From NCBI GenBank assembly GCA_013398275.1, contig VZSE01002207.1, positions 710,889 to 774,888 of the forward strand: a DNA stretch of 64,000 nucleotides, in the 5' to 3' direction. The DNA comes from Promerops cafer (Eukaryota; Chordata; Aves; Passeriformes; Nectariniidae). Below are positions 11,672 to 24,900 of the stretch, one piece after another (position 1 is the first letter of the stretch; each line of letters begins with the position of its first letter). Made by a program: the position numbers and the translations under genes. The notes beneath the pieces were generated by a model, which had not been told where the DNA came from, did no database searches, and was given only the letters and a program-made list of their open reading frames with translations.

Positions 11672-12379
11672 GGATCATGTTGTCTGCCAGTGTTTCTTGA
11701 CAATTGTTTTGTTCTGACATGCAGATCTGAGATTGTATTTGGGGGGAAAATGGATTTTGCTGCTTTTTTCCTCCTGGGGAAATCTGTCTGCAGGGAGGCA
11801 ACTAAATTGCAAGCAGCAGCAGTTCAAAGCAGCCAGAATCCCTGCATCCATCTGAAGGCTTTAGAAGAATGTTCCTTACCAGCCAGACACAAGTTCAACT
11901 GGGCTAGTGAATCTCTCCATTTGTGTACCCTTGTTTTGTATATGTGGGGTTTTTTTGTATATATGCTGCTATATATCAATCTCAGAAGTGGCCGTGGGGA
12001 TGGATTGCTCCTTCCTCTTGTCTAGGCAACTCCTTTATTCTGAAATAGCATCTTACATTTGAAAAGTTCCTTTAGATGTGGAAAGACATCCTTCTTCAGT
12101 GTCAGAGCATCTGCCATAAATGTCTGCGTGAACTGAGCCCCCAGTCGAGACTAAAGAGAAGAAAAGTCTTGCTTAGCTGTTGAGAGTCAACTTGCTGCTT
12201 TTTAATTTACTTTTTCTTCCTGCAACAGTGAAAGCCTTAAATAGTAATTTTGAGGCAGAGCTTGAAGTCCAGGTCTTCTGAAGGAGACCAGAAATAGCTG
12301 GCTTATGTTTGCTCAACATATAGGGCACAGTGCCAAATTCACTGCTGGTGTGAGCAGCTGTAATTTTGCCAGCTTCAAT

Positions 12380-12760
12380 GGAAATATGAATTTTTAAAAG
12401 TCCATAAGCACGTTAGACACATACCTTTGTCTTCCCACAATTAGTTTTGTTGCCTGCATAGCATGAGGCTTTCTGTAGTACATAATCCAATGCCTAAATA
12501 TAGTAATTCCAATGCACTTGAGATCAATTAGATTTATACTTTTAAACTCAGTTTTGTCTATAAAGATAATGTTATGTTGCTGAAGGGATTTGGTATTTAA
12601 AGAGTCTGAACAAGTCTAAGTGGCTCTTGGGCATTATAATTTTTATTTAGCTGCTTTTAGCCCAATCACTAATCAAATTAAAACCTACCATGACTGGTGT
12701 ATAACTCAGAGCAGACAGTAGAGCGTCTTTAGCTAATAGCACTTAATTTTTTTTTATGAG
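12380..12760. promoter_or_regulatory. AT-rich repeat-free block, candidate conserved noncoding element
   Basis: Dense ATTA/TAAT cores, including a TAATCC at 12485, and no repeat similarity. This composition is typical of developmental enhancers in gene deserts, but conservation cannot be seen from one sequence. Confidence 0.2.
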
Positions 12761-14841
12761 AGGGGTGCTAAGGTGGTGCTTTTGTTAGGAAGAAAAAACT
12801 CCTCTTTTCTGAAAAATGAAAAATAGGTTAAAGTGACTTTGGGGAAACAAAACCATACAGATTCAGGTAGTAGTCCCTGCAAGATGGGGAAAGGTCTCTT
12901 TGAAGCCTTTACACTGTGAAGGCGCTTTGCTTTAAAGGAAATGACTTTATTTGGTCTTTACAAACAGCAATCCTGTAAGAATAGTGCTGCTGGTTGTGTG
13001 AAGGGAAGAGGGGGAGGGCAAAAAAGAGCTGTCAGCTTCCCTCTAGGACATTATTCCAGAAGGCACCCTCAGATCAGGCCACTGGAGGGACAGTTCCTTG
13101 TGCAGCAGTGATATGATCCAAACCGTGGTTTGTTTCTGTTGGGAAAGCCAGAGCCATTCTCTGTACAACGTGTAGTTCTCTCCATGTTGGTGTTTTCCAT
13201 TCAGACCCACCATGTGAGGTAAGGAACAGGAAGATGGGCAGTTTTCTGCCTGGTTTCATGGAAAAATGGTACATTTAGCAACGTGAGGGGCCAAGCTGAA
13301 AGAGAGAAGGCAGGAAATAATGATTCAATGGTAGCACCAATGCTCGGCTGTTCAGTCACGTGGCGAGGGCAGAAATCAACAGCAATGTCAGCTAAAGAAG
13401 AGAGTTCATCCTGGGGCTTCATTTCCAGGACTCAGTAAGGTCCTAATCAGGCTCAGGAAATGTCTGCTCTTAGAAATTCCTAAGAGTCTGTCAACTTGAT
13501 TTAAAAAAAAATGGCATGAATGTCAATTTTGCTGTCACACACACTCTTACACTTGTCTCCAGCTTTGAGTTGGAGTGTACTTGCTTTTAATTGTCAGTGC
13601 CAGAAAATTGCTTCATGCCAAAAAAGACAAGGAATAGCTCTCCTTCTTGAGCATTCCCTGTACAAAATAGACACAGAAAGAACTAGATGTGCTGAGGAAG
13701 CTATGGGAGAGTGACATAACATTTTTAAAGTCTTTGTTTTGAATTCAGTGGGTAGTTATTTTTTGGATGTTGAACTATGTGGATTCCAAGGGGAAATGGA
13801 ACGGAGCCAGTTCTGTGATGGAACAAGATTGCAGAAGACAACACAGCTACTCTGCACTGCCACACAAGACAGAACTGGAGCCAGAAGAAGCAGAAGTGCA
13901 GCAGTTCCCCAGGCATGGTAACATCGTGGGGGACTGATCACCAAGTTGCCATTCTGTGAGTTTAACTGGCCACTGTGCTTATTGTGCTGGTTCTCTGCAT
14001 CATGGACTAAGAGAGAAGGGATCTGTTTCAAAGTCTGATTCATCCTGGCGTGGAGCTAAAGTAGGACAGATGATTTGCTTCCTAGAAGAGTCTCAGTTGC
14101 TTCATCGCTTCTGAAGGGATGCAAGGCACTTGTTTATACCAGCTAAAATGAGATGCCTAGTGAGTAAGATAACCTCACCTACTTGTAGAGGCCAAGAAAG
14201 CCATGGCTACTTGTTAATTTGACCCCTGAAAACAGTCTAACAAATTCAGCTTGTGTGGCTCATTGGATTTCATCTTCCCCGTTAACAGGAAGAACCTCGA
14301 GATGACTTTGCTTCCCTGCTAAGTCTGGTGGTAGACTGGAGAGCAGAGAATTTGATAGCAGGCAAATGCTTCCTTTCTGTGTGCAGGAATTGTCTTTGAG
14401 AAAACTGCACAGCCCCTCTGGCTGCCATGGCACTGCTCAGGGGTTTATCTCCCGTGGCAGTGCTGTGTGAAGGAGCACGTTAGGGGGATGCAGGCATGAA
14501 AACTGCTTCCTGAATTGCTTTGATCTTGGTCTCTTTGGTGATCACAAAGCCAAGGGATGAGCCTCTTCTGGAGGAGCCATTCTGTTGTGACTGATGAAGA
14601 AAACAAGCAAATGGAGGAGCAAGAGAAAAGAGGTTAAACTGGACAAAAGGCTTGGACTGAAATCTGAAAAACGCTTCCTTTATTTCTCCTTGCTTTACTC
14701 TAAACAAGTCTTTGATTTCTTTAATCTAACACCGGCTAGCTTCAAACAAAATGAGTTTTCTTCTAGCTTGGTTCCCTTCTGCTTGGCATCTCTCTCCTTG
14801 CACACCTGCTGGTCCTTGGCAGGTCCCTGTCCCTCTGCTCC

Positions 14842-14935
14842 CCCGGGTCCCAGCTCTGCCTGCCGCAGTGGCAGCTGCTGTCTGCCCGTGCGCTGCGCTC
14901 GGGCTGGGCGCTCGTCTACCGCCGCTCCGTCAGCT
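14842..14935. other. CpG-dense spot
   Basis: About eleven CpG dinucleotides in roughly 95 bases (cccgtgcgctgcgctcgggc and following), against about one per 100 bases or fewer in the surroundings. Too short for a formal CpG island. Confidence 0.5.
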
Positions 14936-16263
14936 GTGCTGCAGCTTGGGCAATCTGCAGATGCCATCCATCTGTTCCATGGCTGGCTTCATTCTGGGAG
15001 GAATGGGCTTTCTCCTCTTCTCCTTGCACGTCTCTGTCCTGATTCTTTTTCCACTGTGAACTTCCTCTCATAGGTGGAGTTTTGCAATGCTGGGTCTGGT
15101 CGGAGCGGCTTCTCGGGCTTTTTGGTATTTCAGAGCTGCTCAGGCAGTGTGTTAGGGTGCAGCTCATGTCTGCCTGCTTTCCTGCAAGGCTCTGGTTATG
15201 ACCTGCCCTCATATGTCCTCACTGCTTTCACCCTTTTGTTTTCCAGGATCCATTTCTAGCTAAGGCTTATCAGGCCATAACAGAAATAATGTCTGTTGCC
15301 CTTCCCAGTGCAGCTGAAGAATTAAAAGACTTTTTTTTTTTTCCCCTGTGCAGCATGGAAGGTTATTTCCAGCCATCCTATTTGCCCTTCTCTGTGTTGT
15401 GAACTGTGAACCACAAAACATCTTTTTGCCCCATCAAAGGATCACTTGGGCTTCCCGATCCATTTAATTTTTTTTAAACCAGTTCCCTGAGTTGGAGAGT
15501 CTCTAAAGCTGAAGGCCAGCACCAACATCAAGGAGAAATAATTTATCTCCTGAAGAAAATCCTGGGTTTGGCTGGACATCCTCCTGGATGCCCATCTCTC
15601 CCAGGGTGCTTCCATCTGACCTGCCATTCTCTTTCAACTCTGCCTTGGGTCTACCTTACCTGGAGGCAGTTCTGATCCTCAGCACTCCCTCCCCTCTCTT
15701 CATCCCTCCTCCCAAGCCACCACACACTCCTCAGCCAAGGCATTTTTGGCAGGATAGGCAGGAACTATTCCAAGAATAGGATCTTCACCAGTCAAACAGT
15801 TGCTTGTCATCTTGTCCCCTCCTGATTTGCAGGTGGCTTTGAGTTTCCCCGTCTGGCAACACAGGAGGCAACAGCTAGCAGAGCCTTGATGACTGAACTC
15901 AATGTAACAGCAGAATTTGGAATGACAGCATGAGCCATCACCTTTTTGCACTGTGGTACCCTGAAGGCAGGCTTCTTATCCTGCAGAATCCTGGAAATTG
16001 TGGTTGACATCAGCCTTGATGGAATGAAATAGGTGTCACGACCGGGCCAAGGTTGCCTTGTTGTGTTTAATGTTTGATTATTTGGGTTTTGGCATCACTG
16101 TCTGCTCCTGTACCTGTTGAGGGTCTGATGTAGACTCACTGTGCCAGTTTAGAATCTGTGAGTTTAATCTTTGATCACTTGGATTTTTCTTTAGTGTAGC
16201 CTTTGCAGGTGGAAAATTCACCTTACTTAGCTGCTTGAGTTCCCAGATGTAGGATAGACACGG

Positions 16264-16355
16264 GATAATTCAGGTTGAAAGGCACCTCAGGAAGTCACCT
16301 GGTCCTCCCACACCCTCTTTTAAAGCAGGATCAGCAGTGAATTCAGGTCATAAAG
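16264..16355 (-). mobile_element. Old CR1 LINE fragment
   Basis: ataattcaggttgaaaggca, ctcaggaagtcacctggtc and aagcaggatcagcagtgaat match the 3' end of an older CR1 type in reverse orientation. It is diverged, with an indistinct inner end. Confidence 0.6.
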
Positions 16356-16931
16356 AACACTGCATTCAACAGCCCCAAAACAGGTGCAGGACCTGATTTA
16401 CTGTCTGTGTGCATCTAAACCCTGTTTTGTCGGGGAGGGTGTTAATTACTTTTACTGTGTTGAACACTGGAGTAAACCAAGCCTGGTTTGCTGCAGAATG
16501 ATGCCCAACAGGTTCCTCCCTCTGCTCAGTGACCTGAGAGCTCTTTGCCACCCTAGATGATTCTGTGATGCTGAACTCCTTTAAATCCCTCTGGAGCACC
16601 CTCTGTGCTGTCCCACGGGTGGATGAGTGGCTGTGTGTGCTGTGGATCCTCGAGAGACACTCAGCATCTGGCACATCTGTATATTAGCATCTCTTCTAAC
16701 TGGACACCAGTTCACACATTTCAGCTGGTCAACAGATGGGATAAACAACAAATTGCTGCTGAGCTCACTCTGCAGCCTGCCTTTGGTGATGCACTGATTT
16801 GTATTTCTGATCTTTGCATTGAACTTTTTGCATAAAATTTATTGGAGAATTTTTTTTTTTTTTTTTAATCTATGCCTTGGCCACTTTTGGTTAAAATGGA
16901 ACTGATGTGCCAACCTGAGAAATTAATAGAA
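16356..16931. other. Intergenic, no gene recognised
   Basis: Unique-looking sequence ending in a T18 tract at about 16850-16867. No feature is recognised. Confidence 0.5.
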
Positions 16932-17120
16932 ATCTAGAATGGTTTGGGTTGGAAGGGACCTTGAAGACCATCTTGTCCCAACCCCCTGCCATGGGCAGGG
17001 ACACCTTCCACCATCCCAGGTTGCTCCAAGCCCTGTCCAACCTGGCCTGGAACTCTTCCAGGGCTGGGGCAGCCACAACCTCCCTGAGCAACCTGTGCCA
17101 CTGTCTCAGCACCCTCCTGA
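16932..17120 (-). mobile_element. CR1 LINE, 3' fragment
   Basis: tagaatggtttgggttggaa, gggaccttgaagaccatctt and ccatgggcagggacaccttc are diagnostic of the avian CR1 3' end read in reverse orientation. 5' truncated. Confidence 0.93.
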
Positions 17121-20100
17121 TAAATTAGAGAAAAGAATCAGTTTGGATATATCCATGGCAAGATCCTGAGCTTACCTACTGGTTTCAGTTTAGGAAAAAG
17201 CTTGAGGTTTAGTCCCTAATTTAGGGAATTGTGAAGTCACTTTCTACCTGCCACCACTGACATCTCACCTGGACAACTCTGCTTCTAAGAGAGGTTCAGT
17301 CTGGCACTGTCTGAGATACTTGGGGTTTGCTTGGCCAGATGAAACAGAGACACTGAGCCCCCCCATGGAAAGTAATCCAGGGCTATTCCTGTGCAGAAGT
17401 CCAAAGGCATAAATCTGAAGTCACTGGTCCCAAAGCTTGAGGGATTAATCTTTATTACAGTGTCCTGTAGCAGCACAGAGCTCAGGGTGGATTTGCTATG
17501 CAGATTTTTTGCCTGAAATTCTTCAGGGGAAGAATTCTGCTCTCTGGGTACCCTCCCAAATGATATTTATGTTCCTCTTGTACCAACACAAAATACAAAG
17601 AATACTCCCTAAAAGTCAAAGGATACCAGGAATGAGGGGTTCATTTGGTGAGCAGTGAAAGATGGTTTTGGGGACCACATCCTGCAGAAAGGGAGGTGTT
17701 GTGGAGCTGCAGAGGGGCTTTGCCCTCTGGAAAGATCCCTGTGGAAGCAGGGCACTGCTGGGAATGTCTCTTTCCTCCTTTTCCATGCCCAAGTGGGATT
17801 CAGTGCTGTGCTTCTCTCCTGCTTTCTGTCCACATGGTGAGTGAGGCTTCCTTGGTCTGTGTTTCTGACATTCAGTTTGCATAGGAATAGAAAAATAGCT
17901 TTAAATCATATTTAGAGTAATAGGTTCTCATTGCATGATGGAGACAATTAATTTTTGAAGTTCCTAAGCAAGGATGGAAAATGTTAAATATTTCCCCAAG
18001 CATTTTAGCCACTTACATTCCTGATTCTCCAAGGAGAGCTTTCCCCCCCATACCTCTGTGTGAAATTTGGGTTTTTTTTTGCAATGTGGCTGCCATTTGA
18101 GGTCAATACTCCATGGAGGGAAGGTGCCTCACTTACAACCCAAGCAGAGAAACAGTTAAGCATCTTAAGCTGTGTAAGCAAAAAAAAGAGGGGAAAAAAG
18201 TTGCCAACACATTTTTGACAAAAGACAGGAAAATGACAGGCTGTTTGGGGTATGCAAAAAATTTTTCCTTTCATACATATTGACAGCCAGAGGGGGGTTA
18301 TTATTGAGAATATGGGTAAAGTTACTGCCAGTTTCTGCTGGTACTCATGTTTAAAAAGAAACTATGGAAACCAGGAGTAGGAATATTAATTAAGTTCAAA
18401 TTTGGAATGCCTTTGCCAGGAGTGGCTGCATGAATTCAATGAAGAAGCCTGTTGGGTTGCAATTCACAAGGTTGTTTGCAATTTAATAGAATGCTGAACT
18501 TTTCATAAATTAACATGTTGTTTCAATAATCTGATTAAAAGGTTATATGTTGATAAGATTAGCCTTAGCTGAGTTTTTTCCCCTTCTTGCTTAAAGAACC
18601 AGTGTATATTTTCTTAAATCAGTTTGCAGCCATAAACTGTACCTCAGGGGCAAGATCTTTGACTCCTTTAGATTTTGGAACTGAAGCTGGAGTCAGTGCA
18701 GCTGTGAATTTACATCAGTGAGGGTATGACCCTTGTCCCCAGGTTCTGGTGACCACCTCAGTTACAAAGGTGTTCCAAGAAAACTGATTTTGAAAAAGGC
18801 TTTGATTAGCAGTGTAAGATGACTTAATCCTAATTTTATGGGACAGGATGGGGGGTGTTTTGTCTCTGGTAGCAGCCAAAGGAATGGAAACACAGAATGC
18901 TGGCTGGAAATGCCTTCAAACAGAGCAAACAGGTCCTGGTTTATGCAGGCAGGTTCCCTCTCTGCCCCACTCTTTGTGTGCTTTCTCCTCTCCCTGGATC
19001 CAGTCTCACAGCTGTAGGCCCCTGTCCAGCTCTCCAACAGAACCTGCAGGTCCAGCTACCACACTTGGCACCACACTTGTGGGGCAGAAACAACCAAAAG
19101 CCCCAAAATGACCTGAATTTTACATCAGAAAAGGAAAACCACAAACCTGGAAAATCAGGTGATCAGTTATGAGTCGGGGCCCAAACAGCAGCCACTTCTC
19201 TTAACTATTCCCCTAAATTATTCCTGGTTTATGTCCCAGTCCTGAGCTCAGCTCCCTGGGCTGACACACACACTCAGTGTTCATGTTTGTTGACCAAATC
19301 TCCCTATCCCATGGTCTTTTCTGACAGCCAAGGAGAGACTTTCCAAGTGGCAACTCTCACTCTGCACAACTTGTAGCTCAGCCAGGGGAAGGTGAGAAAA
19401 GTGCTGGAGGGAGGGGTGGGGGACAGAGCTGAAGGCTGAGTGTTGGCTGTCCAGTGAGCAGCAGGACAGGTGAGTTACCCAAGGGATGCTGCTCTGCTTT
19501 TAGGAGCACAGTGAAATGCATTCCAGGTAATTCCCTCAAAACCCTTCAGGAGGAAGTCCGTGGTTCAGGGAGGCTGCCAGCTCTGGGGAAGAACAGAGCA
19601 GCTGCTCTGGTTTTTAACTGCCTTACATCTTTGTGGTAAGAATGGGGACTGTGTTCAGAAAGCACTTATTAAGCCAAAAATAACCCCCCATTCTTCTGTG
19701 AAAAGCGAGTTATAAATATAATCACAGTCAGCAGTAGATCTCAAATCTAAATTGCATGCTTTGCTGAGAGGTTTTTTCCCCCAAGCAGAGGTGAGGAGGT
19801 GGCAAAGATGCACTTCCCGGCCGCGGCAGAAGGGAGGCAGCCTTGTTTCAAGTAATGCTGCTTCTGGGCGATAATCCAAAATGCACAGTAGGCAGAAGTT
19901 AAAAGGAAGTGCTTGCTTTTAGGTTTTTAAACTATATCCCTTAATCCTGGGCGATGATTGACAATCATGATTTAGAGTATGAGGTGCCCCTTTCTAATCC
20001 GGCAAGTTTGATGTTATTTGCGTATCTAGTATGGCTTTATTCAACTAAAACTAAATGGGAGCCTGTGCAATTGATGCCACATTTCAGAGATGAGTCCTGG

Positions 20101-21116
20101 ACTGGGAGTCTATTTACAGATTAGTGGATACACAGCTTCCATAGTAGTGGCCTTTTTTAATGCATGTGTGTGTGTGTGTCATTTAAAGACTCCAAAAGGC
20201 AAATTTACAATTAAAATGTTTCTTGCTGGGTAAGAATACTGGTGGGAGACTTTTTACATAATTTAATTCACCGTGAAGGGAAGCAATATACAAGATTATA
20301 TTAATCCTAGTTTGATAATTATAGTAAAATAAGAATACATGTTTGTATTTAATAGCGATATAAAAAGCTATAGCTTATTGGCTTTGTGTTTTTATTATAA
20401 CATATGTGCTTGATCTCAGCTCCAGCAGAAATGCTTCTCCTCTTGCTGAAGTTTGCCGCAAGTGAATGTAAAATGAAGAGGACAAAACAGTTAATGAGTA
20501 TTTGCCCAGGGTTTGTTTTTTGTAGAGGTGAGCTGACATTTCTTATCTCCGGCGATCAGCAGCTTTTAAATCAATTTTGCTTAAAGAAAAGTAGTAATAA
20601 ATCACAGTACATTAGAAATGGCAAAGAGAGGAAGCATCTGGGGGGGGGGGGAGGCTGGATATAACTTAAGCATGTAAAGCTTTGCAGCATCTTCTGCATT
20701 TTCTAGGGTTTACTGTTGATTTACCAAATGCAGAGCAGCTAAGATGCACACTCTTGCTGATTGAAGCTTTGCATGTATGTTTAGCATTAATCACAAGCAG
20801 CTGTGGTGGAGGGAAACCTTCTTTCTAGCCAGCCAGATTATATTAGATTAAAATGATCCATATGTAAGGTGTTGCAATACCTACTACTGGGGCAGGAGGG
20901 AAATCACATTATACTTGCAACTAGATTAACACAGGGATTGAGCTGACAAATAATTCTCTCCTGCTTTTTATTTTGTCATGTGGGAGAAAAGAAAATGTTG
21001 CTAGACCAGTGAACTGCCTCGACAGGCACAGCTCTGTGATTGCTTTGGCCACACTTGCCAGCTCCTGGAGTTGACAGAGGATCCCAGAAGAGCCTCATGC
21101 CATGGGAATAATTTAT
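17121..21116. other. Intergenic, no gene recognised
   Basis: Repeat-poor. 17.1-18.2 kb is unremarkable; 18.3-18.6 kb is AT-rich; 19.8-21.0 kb carries the OTX-motif cluster listed separately, a short TG run (20165-20179) and a G11-12 run near 20641. No coding exon is seen. Confidence 0.55.
19800..20700. promoter_or_regulatory. Repeat-free block with four TAATCC (OTX-type) sites, candidate enhancer
   Basis: TAATCC, the core bound by K50 homeodomains such as OTX2, occurs at 19872-19877, 19942-19947, 19995-20000 and 20302-20307, all on the plus strand. A TGATTGACA (PBX/MEIS-like) motif and ATCATGATTT lie near 19955. A CCGCGG-containing CpG spot sits at about 19816-19826. The block is AT-rich and free of repeats. 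Enhancer function is inference from motif density and from the expected neighbour OTX2. Confidence 0.3.
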
Positions 21117-21903
21117 TCATTTAGCCTGGAAAAGGCCTTTGAGATCACTGAATCCAGCTGTTAACCCAGCACTGCCAAGCCACCACTAACCCATGTCCCC
21201 AGGTGCCACATCTACAAAGCTTTTAAGTCCATCCAGGGATGGGAACCCCATCACTGCCCTGGGCAGCCTGTCCAGGGCTGGACAACTCTTTTGGTGAAGA
21301 AATTTTTCCTGCCATCAAACCTAAACCTCCTCTGGTGCAACTTGAAGCTGTTTCAGCTTGTTCTGTCCCTGTTCCCTGGGAGCAGAGCCCAGTACCCACC
21401 CCTGGCTGTCCCCTCCTGTCAGGGAGTTGTGCAGAGCCACAAGGTCCCCCTGAGCCTCCTTTTCTCCAGGCTGAGCCCCCACAGCTCCAGTCCCTTCCCC
21501 AGCTCCATTCCCTTCTCTGGACACACTCCATACCCTCAGCATCTTTCTTGTTGTGAGAGGCAAAAAACTGACCCCCAGGATTGGAGGTGTGGCCTTGCCA
21601 GTGTCCAGCACAGGGAACGGTCACTGCCCTGGTCCTGCTGGACACATCTTCCTGGTCCAGGCCAGGTGCCATTGGCCTCTTGGCCATCTGGGCACACCTG
21701 GGCTCATGTTCAGCCTCAGTCACCAGCACCCCAAGGGTCTTTCCCTCTGGGCAGTTTTCAGCCACTCTTGCCCCAGCCTGGAGCTGCAGGGGCTGTTGTG
21801 ACCCACGGGCAGGACCCAGCCCCTGGCCTTGTTGAACCTCACAGCACTGGGCTCGCTCTGACCCAGCCTGTGCAGATCCCTCTGCAGAGCCTTCCCATGC
21901 AAA
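21117..21903 (-). mobile_element. CR1 LINE, 3' UTR plus C-terminal ORF2 relic
   Basis: The longest CR1 copy here (~790 bp). From left to right it shows the 3' tail region, ggtgaagaaatttttcctgc, cttttctccaggctgagccc, ttcccttctctggacacact, gccattggcctcttggccat and the ttgttgaacctcacagcact block, all CR1 in reverse orientation. The minus strand stays open across the former end of ORF2, with a recognisable but degenerate LGVLV motif. It lacks the reverse-transcriptase core and cannot be active. Confidence 0.93.
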
Positions 21904-24900
21904 GAGTCTGAACCCCAGTGGCAGAACCCCCTCTGCAGGGAGCACAGCTAGGCCTGTAAACCATGACAGGCCCATGGCTGGATGGAGTTGGGTGCAAAGT
22001 TTTGCCCCTTGGATGCTGGAGAAGCCAACAGCCAGCTGGGAAGGGGACCCCACTCTTGGGACAATGCCTGGGGTAGCACCAGCTGGGCAAAGAGGCTGCC
22101 CTGGATGGTAACTGGTGTGCCAGCCCTCGTGGGACTGTGGCACCAGCAATGGGGCCTAAGCACGTGCTGTGTGCTTGCAGACCTCCTCTGAGAGGGCAGG
22201 GATATTTTCCTTTGTGGCCTGAGACTGTCAGCAGAGAAAAATACGTGATGTTTTCTGTACTGTCCTGGAGAGACAATAGCTCAATAAAATATTGCACAGA
22301 GCTCAGGAGCGGGGAGCAGGGGGGCTGGGCTGGATTTGCATAAGGCCAGTGCAGGAATTTGGCTGCCAGCAGGGCAGGGGGAAGCAGGGGGCTATAGAAT
22401 TCACTCTCTTGATTGTGAATAGCACCGGGGGCTCCACGCTGAACTACTGGGATGGAGCCGTGGTGGGCCTGGGCATGCTTCCAGCACGCTCTGTCACAGA
22501 GGAAATTCCTCCCTTCAGTAATTTTGTCTGAGCAAAGAGGACAGGGCTGGGATCCTGATTGTCTGGGACCCTTGAGGAACCCATCTATATTGTCATCTTT
22601 TCATTGTTTTTGCTGATTTTTAGATTTTTTTTCCTTTTATTTTCACAGAGCCTCTAACAGCATCAGATTTGGGACAGCACAGGGCACTCTGTGAAATAGG
22701 TTGTTTTCTGGCATCCAATCATTCGTATGCTAAGATCACCTCCCTGATACTTTTCTGCATGGAGTGGGAAGCCCAGAGCAGACTCCTGCACCCTGAAATT
22801 GTAATCTGGTGTCTGATACTCTTGCAGGGCTGAGCTGTTGCCCCGTGCTGCTCTCCTACCTCATCAGCCAGCTGTTGACCCCTTCACCCAACAGCCACGT
22901 GCTTTCCTTTTTCTTCTTTTCGTTTGCTTTGTACCCCTCTCTCGTGGTCAATCCACTTCTTTCACCCATCTGCTGCTCAGATTTTCGTTTTCCGCCTGGC
23001 TTGTGTCACCTGAGATCTGGTGGCACAAGGAGTTTGAATCCTGCCACATTCAGAGAGCTCTGTCAGAAGAGGTATCATTGTACCTTTCTAACATAATTTG
23101 TCATGTATTTCAGAACTGTGGTAGGGTCTGAAGGTTGTTTTTTATGCCTGCTGAGCTGGTGTGGTCTCCAAACAAATCCTGTGGGTGATAAAGCTCAGAG
23201 GCATTTATTTTACCTTCAGTATTCTATACACTAATGGACTTACTTGATGTGCCCAAAGTGTCTGGGTAGGAGTTTTGATGTTTCAGTTCACTTACATGTG
23301 AAAAATGCAGGGAATACTTTGGTTTATACCAGGACTTAGATATCTGCAATATTTTTTCTAGGTAGGGACTCAATTTTTCATGAGATCTTGGGCTGAATCT
23401 GCAGCTTAATGCTGCAGCATCATTGTTCTGTAACAGTGCTGCAGTTGGAGGCAAAGCAGGGCAGGGACTGCAAATCACTCTCAGTAAGTCAGGAGTGGAG
23501 AGATCTGAAAGGCATCGAGGTTTGGACTCCTGATTCCACTCAGGAATGCTTGAAAATTAAATCTGTTGAGCTCAGTTAAACCCTTTCCTGTTTAATGAGT
23601 ACTCTGGGTACCTGGAACACATGCCAGTGAACCTCAGAATCATATTCCACAGCTTATGGCTTCTTATGATCTTTGCTTGTATCCCAGAGAATGCCAGCAA
23701 GCTGTTGTGCCGAGGATCAGATGGACAACGCTGGGGTAGCAGCACTGTTTAGGTGTGAAATCAGGAAAGCTGTGAACCCTCTGTCCCTGCAGTCACTGTC
23801 TCCTCAAGATGTGTATTTCTCAGGCTGAATTAGTGGGGGGGGGAAAAAAAACCTTTCCTATTTGAATTTGGGCTTGTTTTAGGGATTTGTCTGCCAGTAA
23901 AGCCACGTGCATAGGTGCAATGCCAGGGCATCTTCCAGAGGGTGGAAGTGATAACTGTGAGTGTCCAGAGCAACTTTTACATGCTCTTCCATGTTCAGGA
24001 ATCTGATCTCTCTGTGTTGGGAAAGGCAAACTCTGTGATGGTGAACTGCTATTTTCTCCATATTGTAGGTCATAACTTGAGCAGGACGTGTCATCACTCT
24101 CCCATTAAATGCTGCTACCATTCTTCTAGGATAACTCTGTTTTCCACCCATGTGCAAACCATCTGTTTCTTGTAAATTTGTAGATATAAACCGTGGCTGT
24201 TTGGACAATTGATGTCTTTAAAAGATGTCTTGTTCTGTACGTCTCAATGAGATTTAAAAAATCAATCAAAGCCTGAAAACTATATACTTTCCCCAACCCT
24301 AATGAATGCGTGTCTCTAAGCAAAATTGCAGCTTGCATTATATTTTGAATTAATTGGCAAACAGTTACATAAAGAGATCATATTAAGGTCTCTGAAGAAG
24401 GAAGCTGGGTTAAGAATGAGCTTTCATCTCTAAATCTGCTTTTTCTGACTTTTTAAAAGCTTGATTTGTCAAGATGTAGTTGACTTCTGTTTTGTGTATA
24501 GATTTTCTGTCTTTGTTTTTCTTTTAAATAAAACACGTCAAGGGGAAGCCAATATAACATCAAAGCACTAAAATAAAGAGCTTTAAGGGAAGGAAAAGAA
24601 AGATGTTAAGATTAGGTGAAGGAGGGAAGGCAAAGGTGTGGAGGAGATATAAATCAAGTCAATAAAGACATGGCAGTGAACTGCTCTAATGAGACACAAG
24701 GCTAATTAAAGAAAAGGAACAGATTTAATTATTCTCAGATATTTTACAAGGCACAAGAATGAGGTTAGCTGCAATCTCAGTCCTGCTGCAACTCTCAATT
24801 CTTTTTCTTTCGCTTTTATTTAATCTTCCCTTATGAAGGCACTGAAAGCCTCCCGGAGTTCTGGCCTCGTGAGTCATGTGCTATTTTCCTGCTGTTCCAA

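Larger units (their letters stand above)
11672..16263. other. Intergenic, no gene recognised
   Basis: It contains an AT-rich block (about 12380-12760) and a small CpG-dense spot (14842-14935), both listed separately. No repeat family, RNA gene or coding exon is recognised elsewhere in it. Confidence 0.55.

Noticed and set aside
14594..15073. Open frames of 100-160 codons near the CpG spot on both strands
   Set aside because: No domain, overlapping frames on both strands, no splice structure or family resemblance.
16036..16060. tgtcacgaccgggccaaggt looks like an LTR 5' start
   Set aside because: No matching CA end, poly(A) signal or target duplication found.
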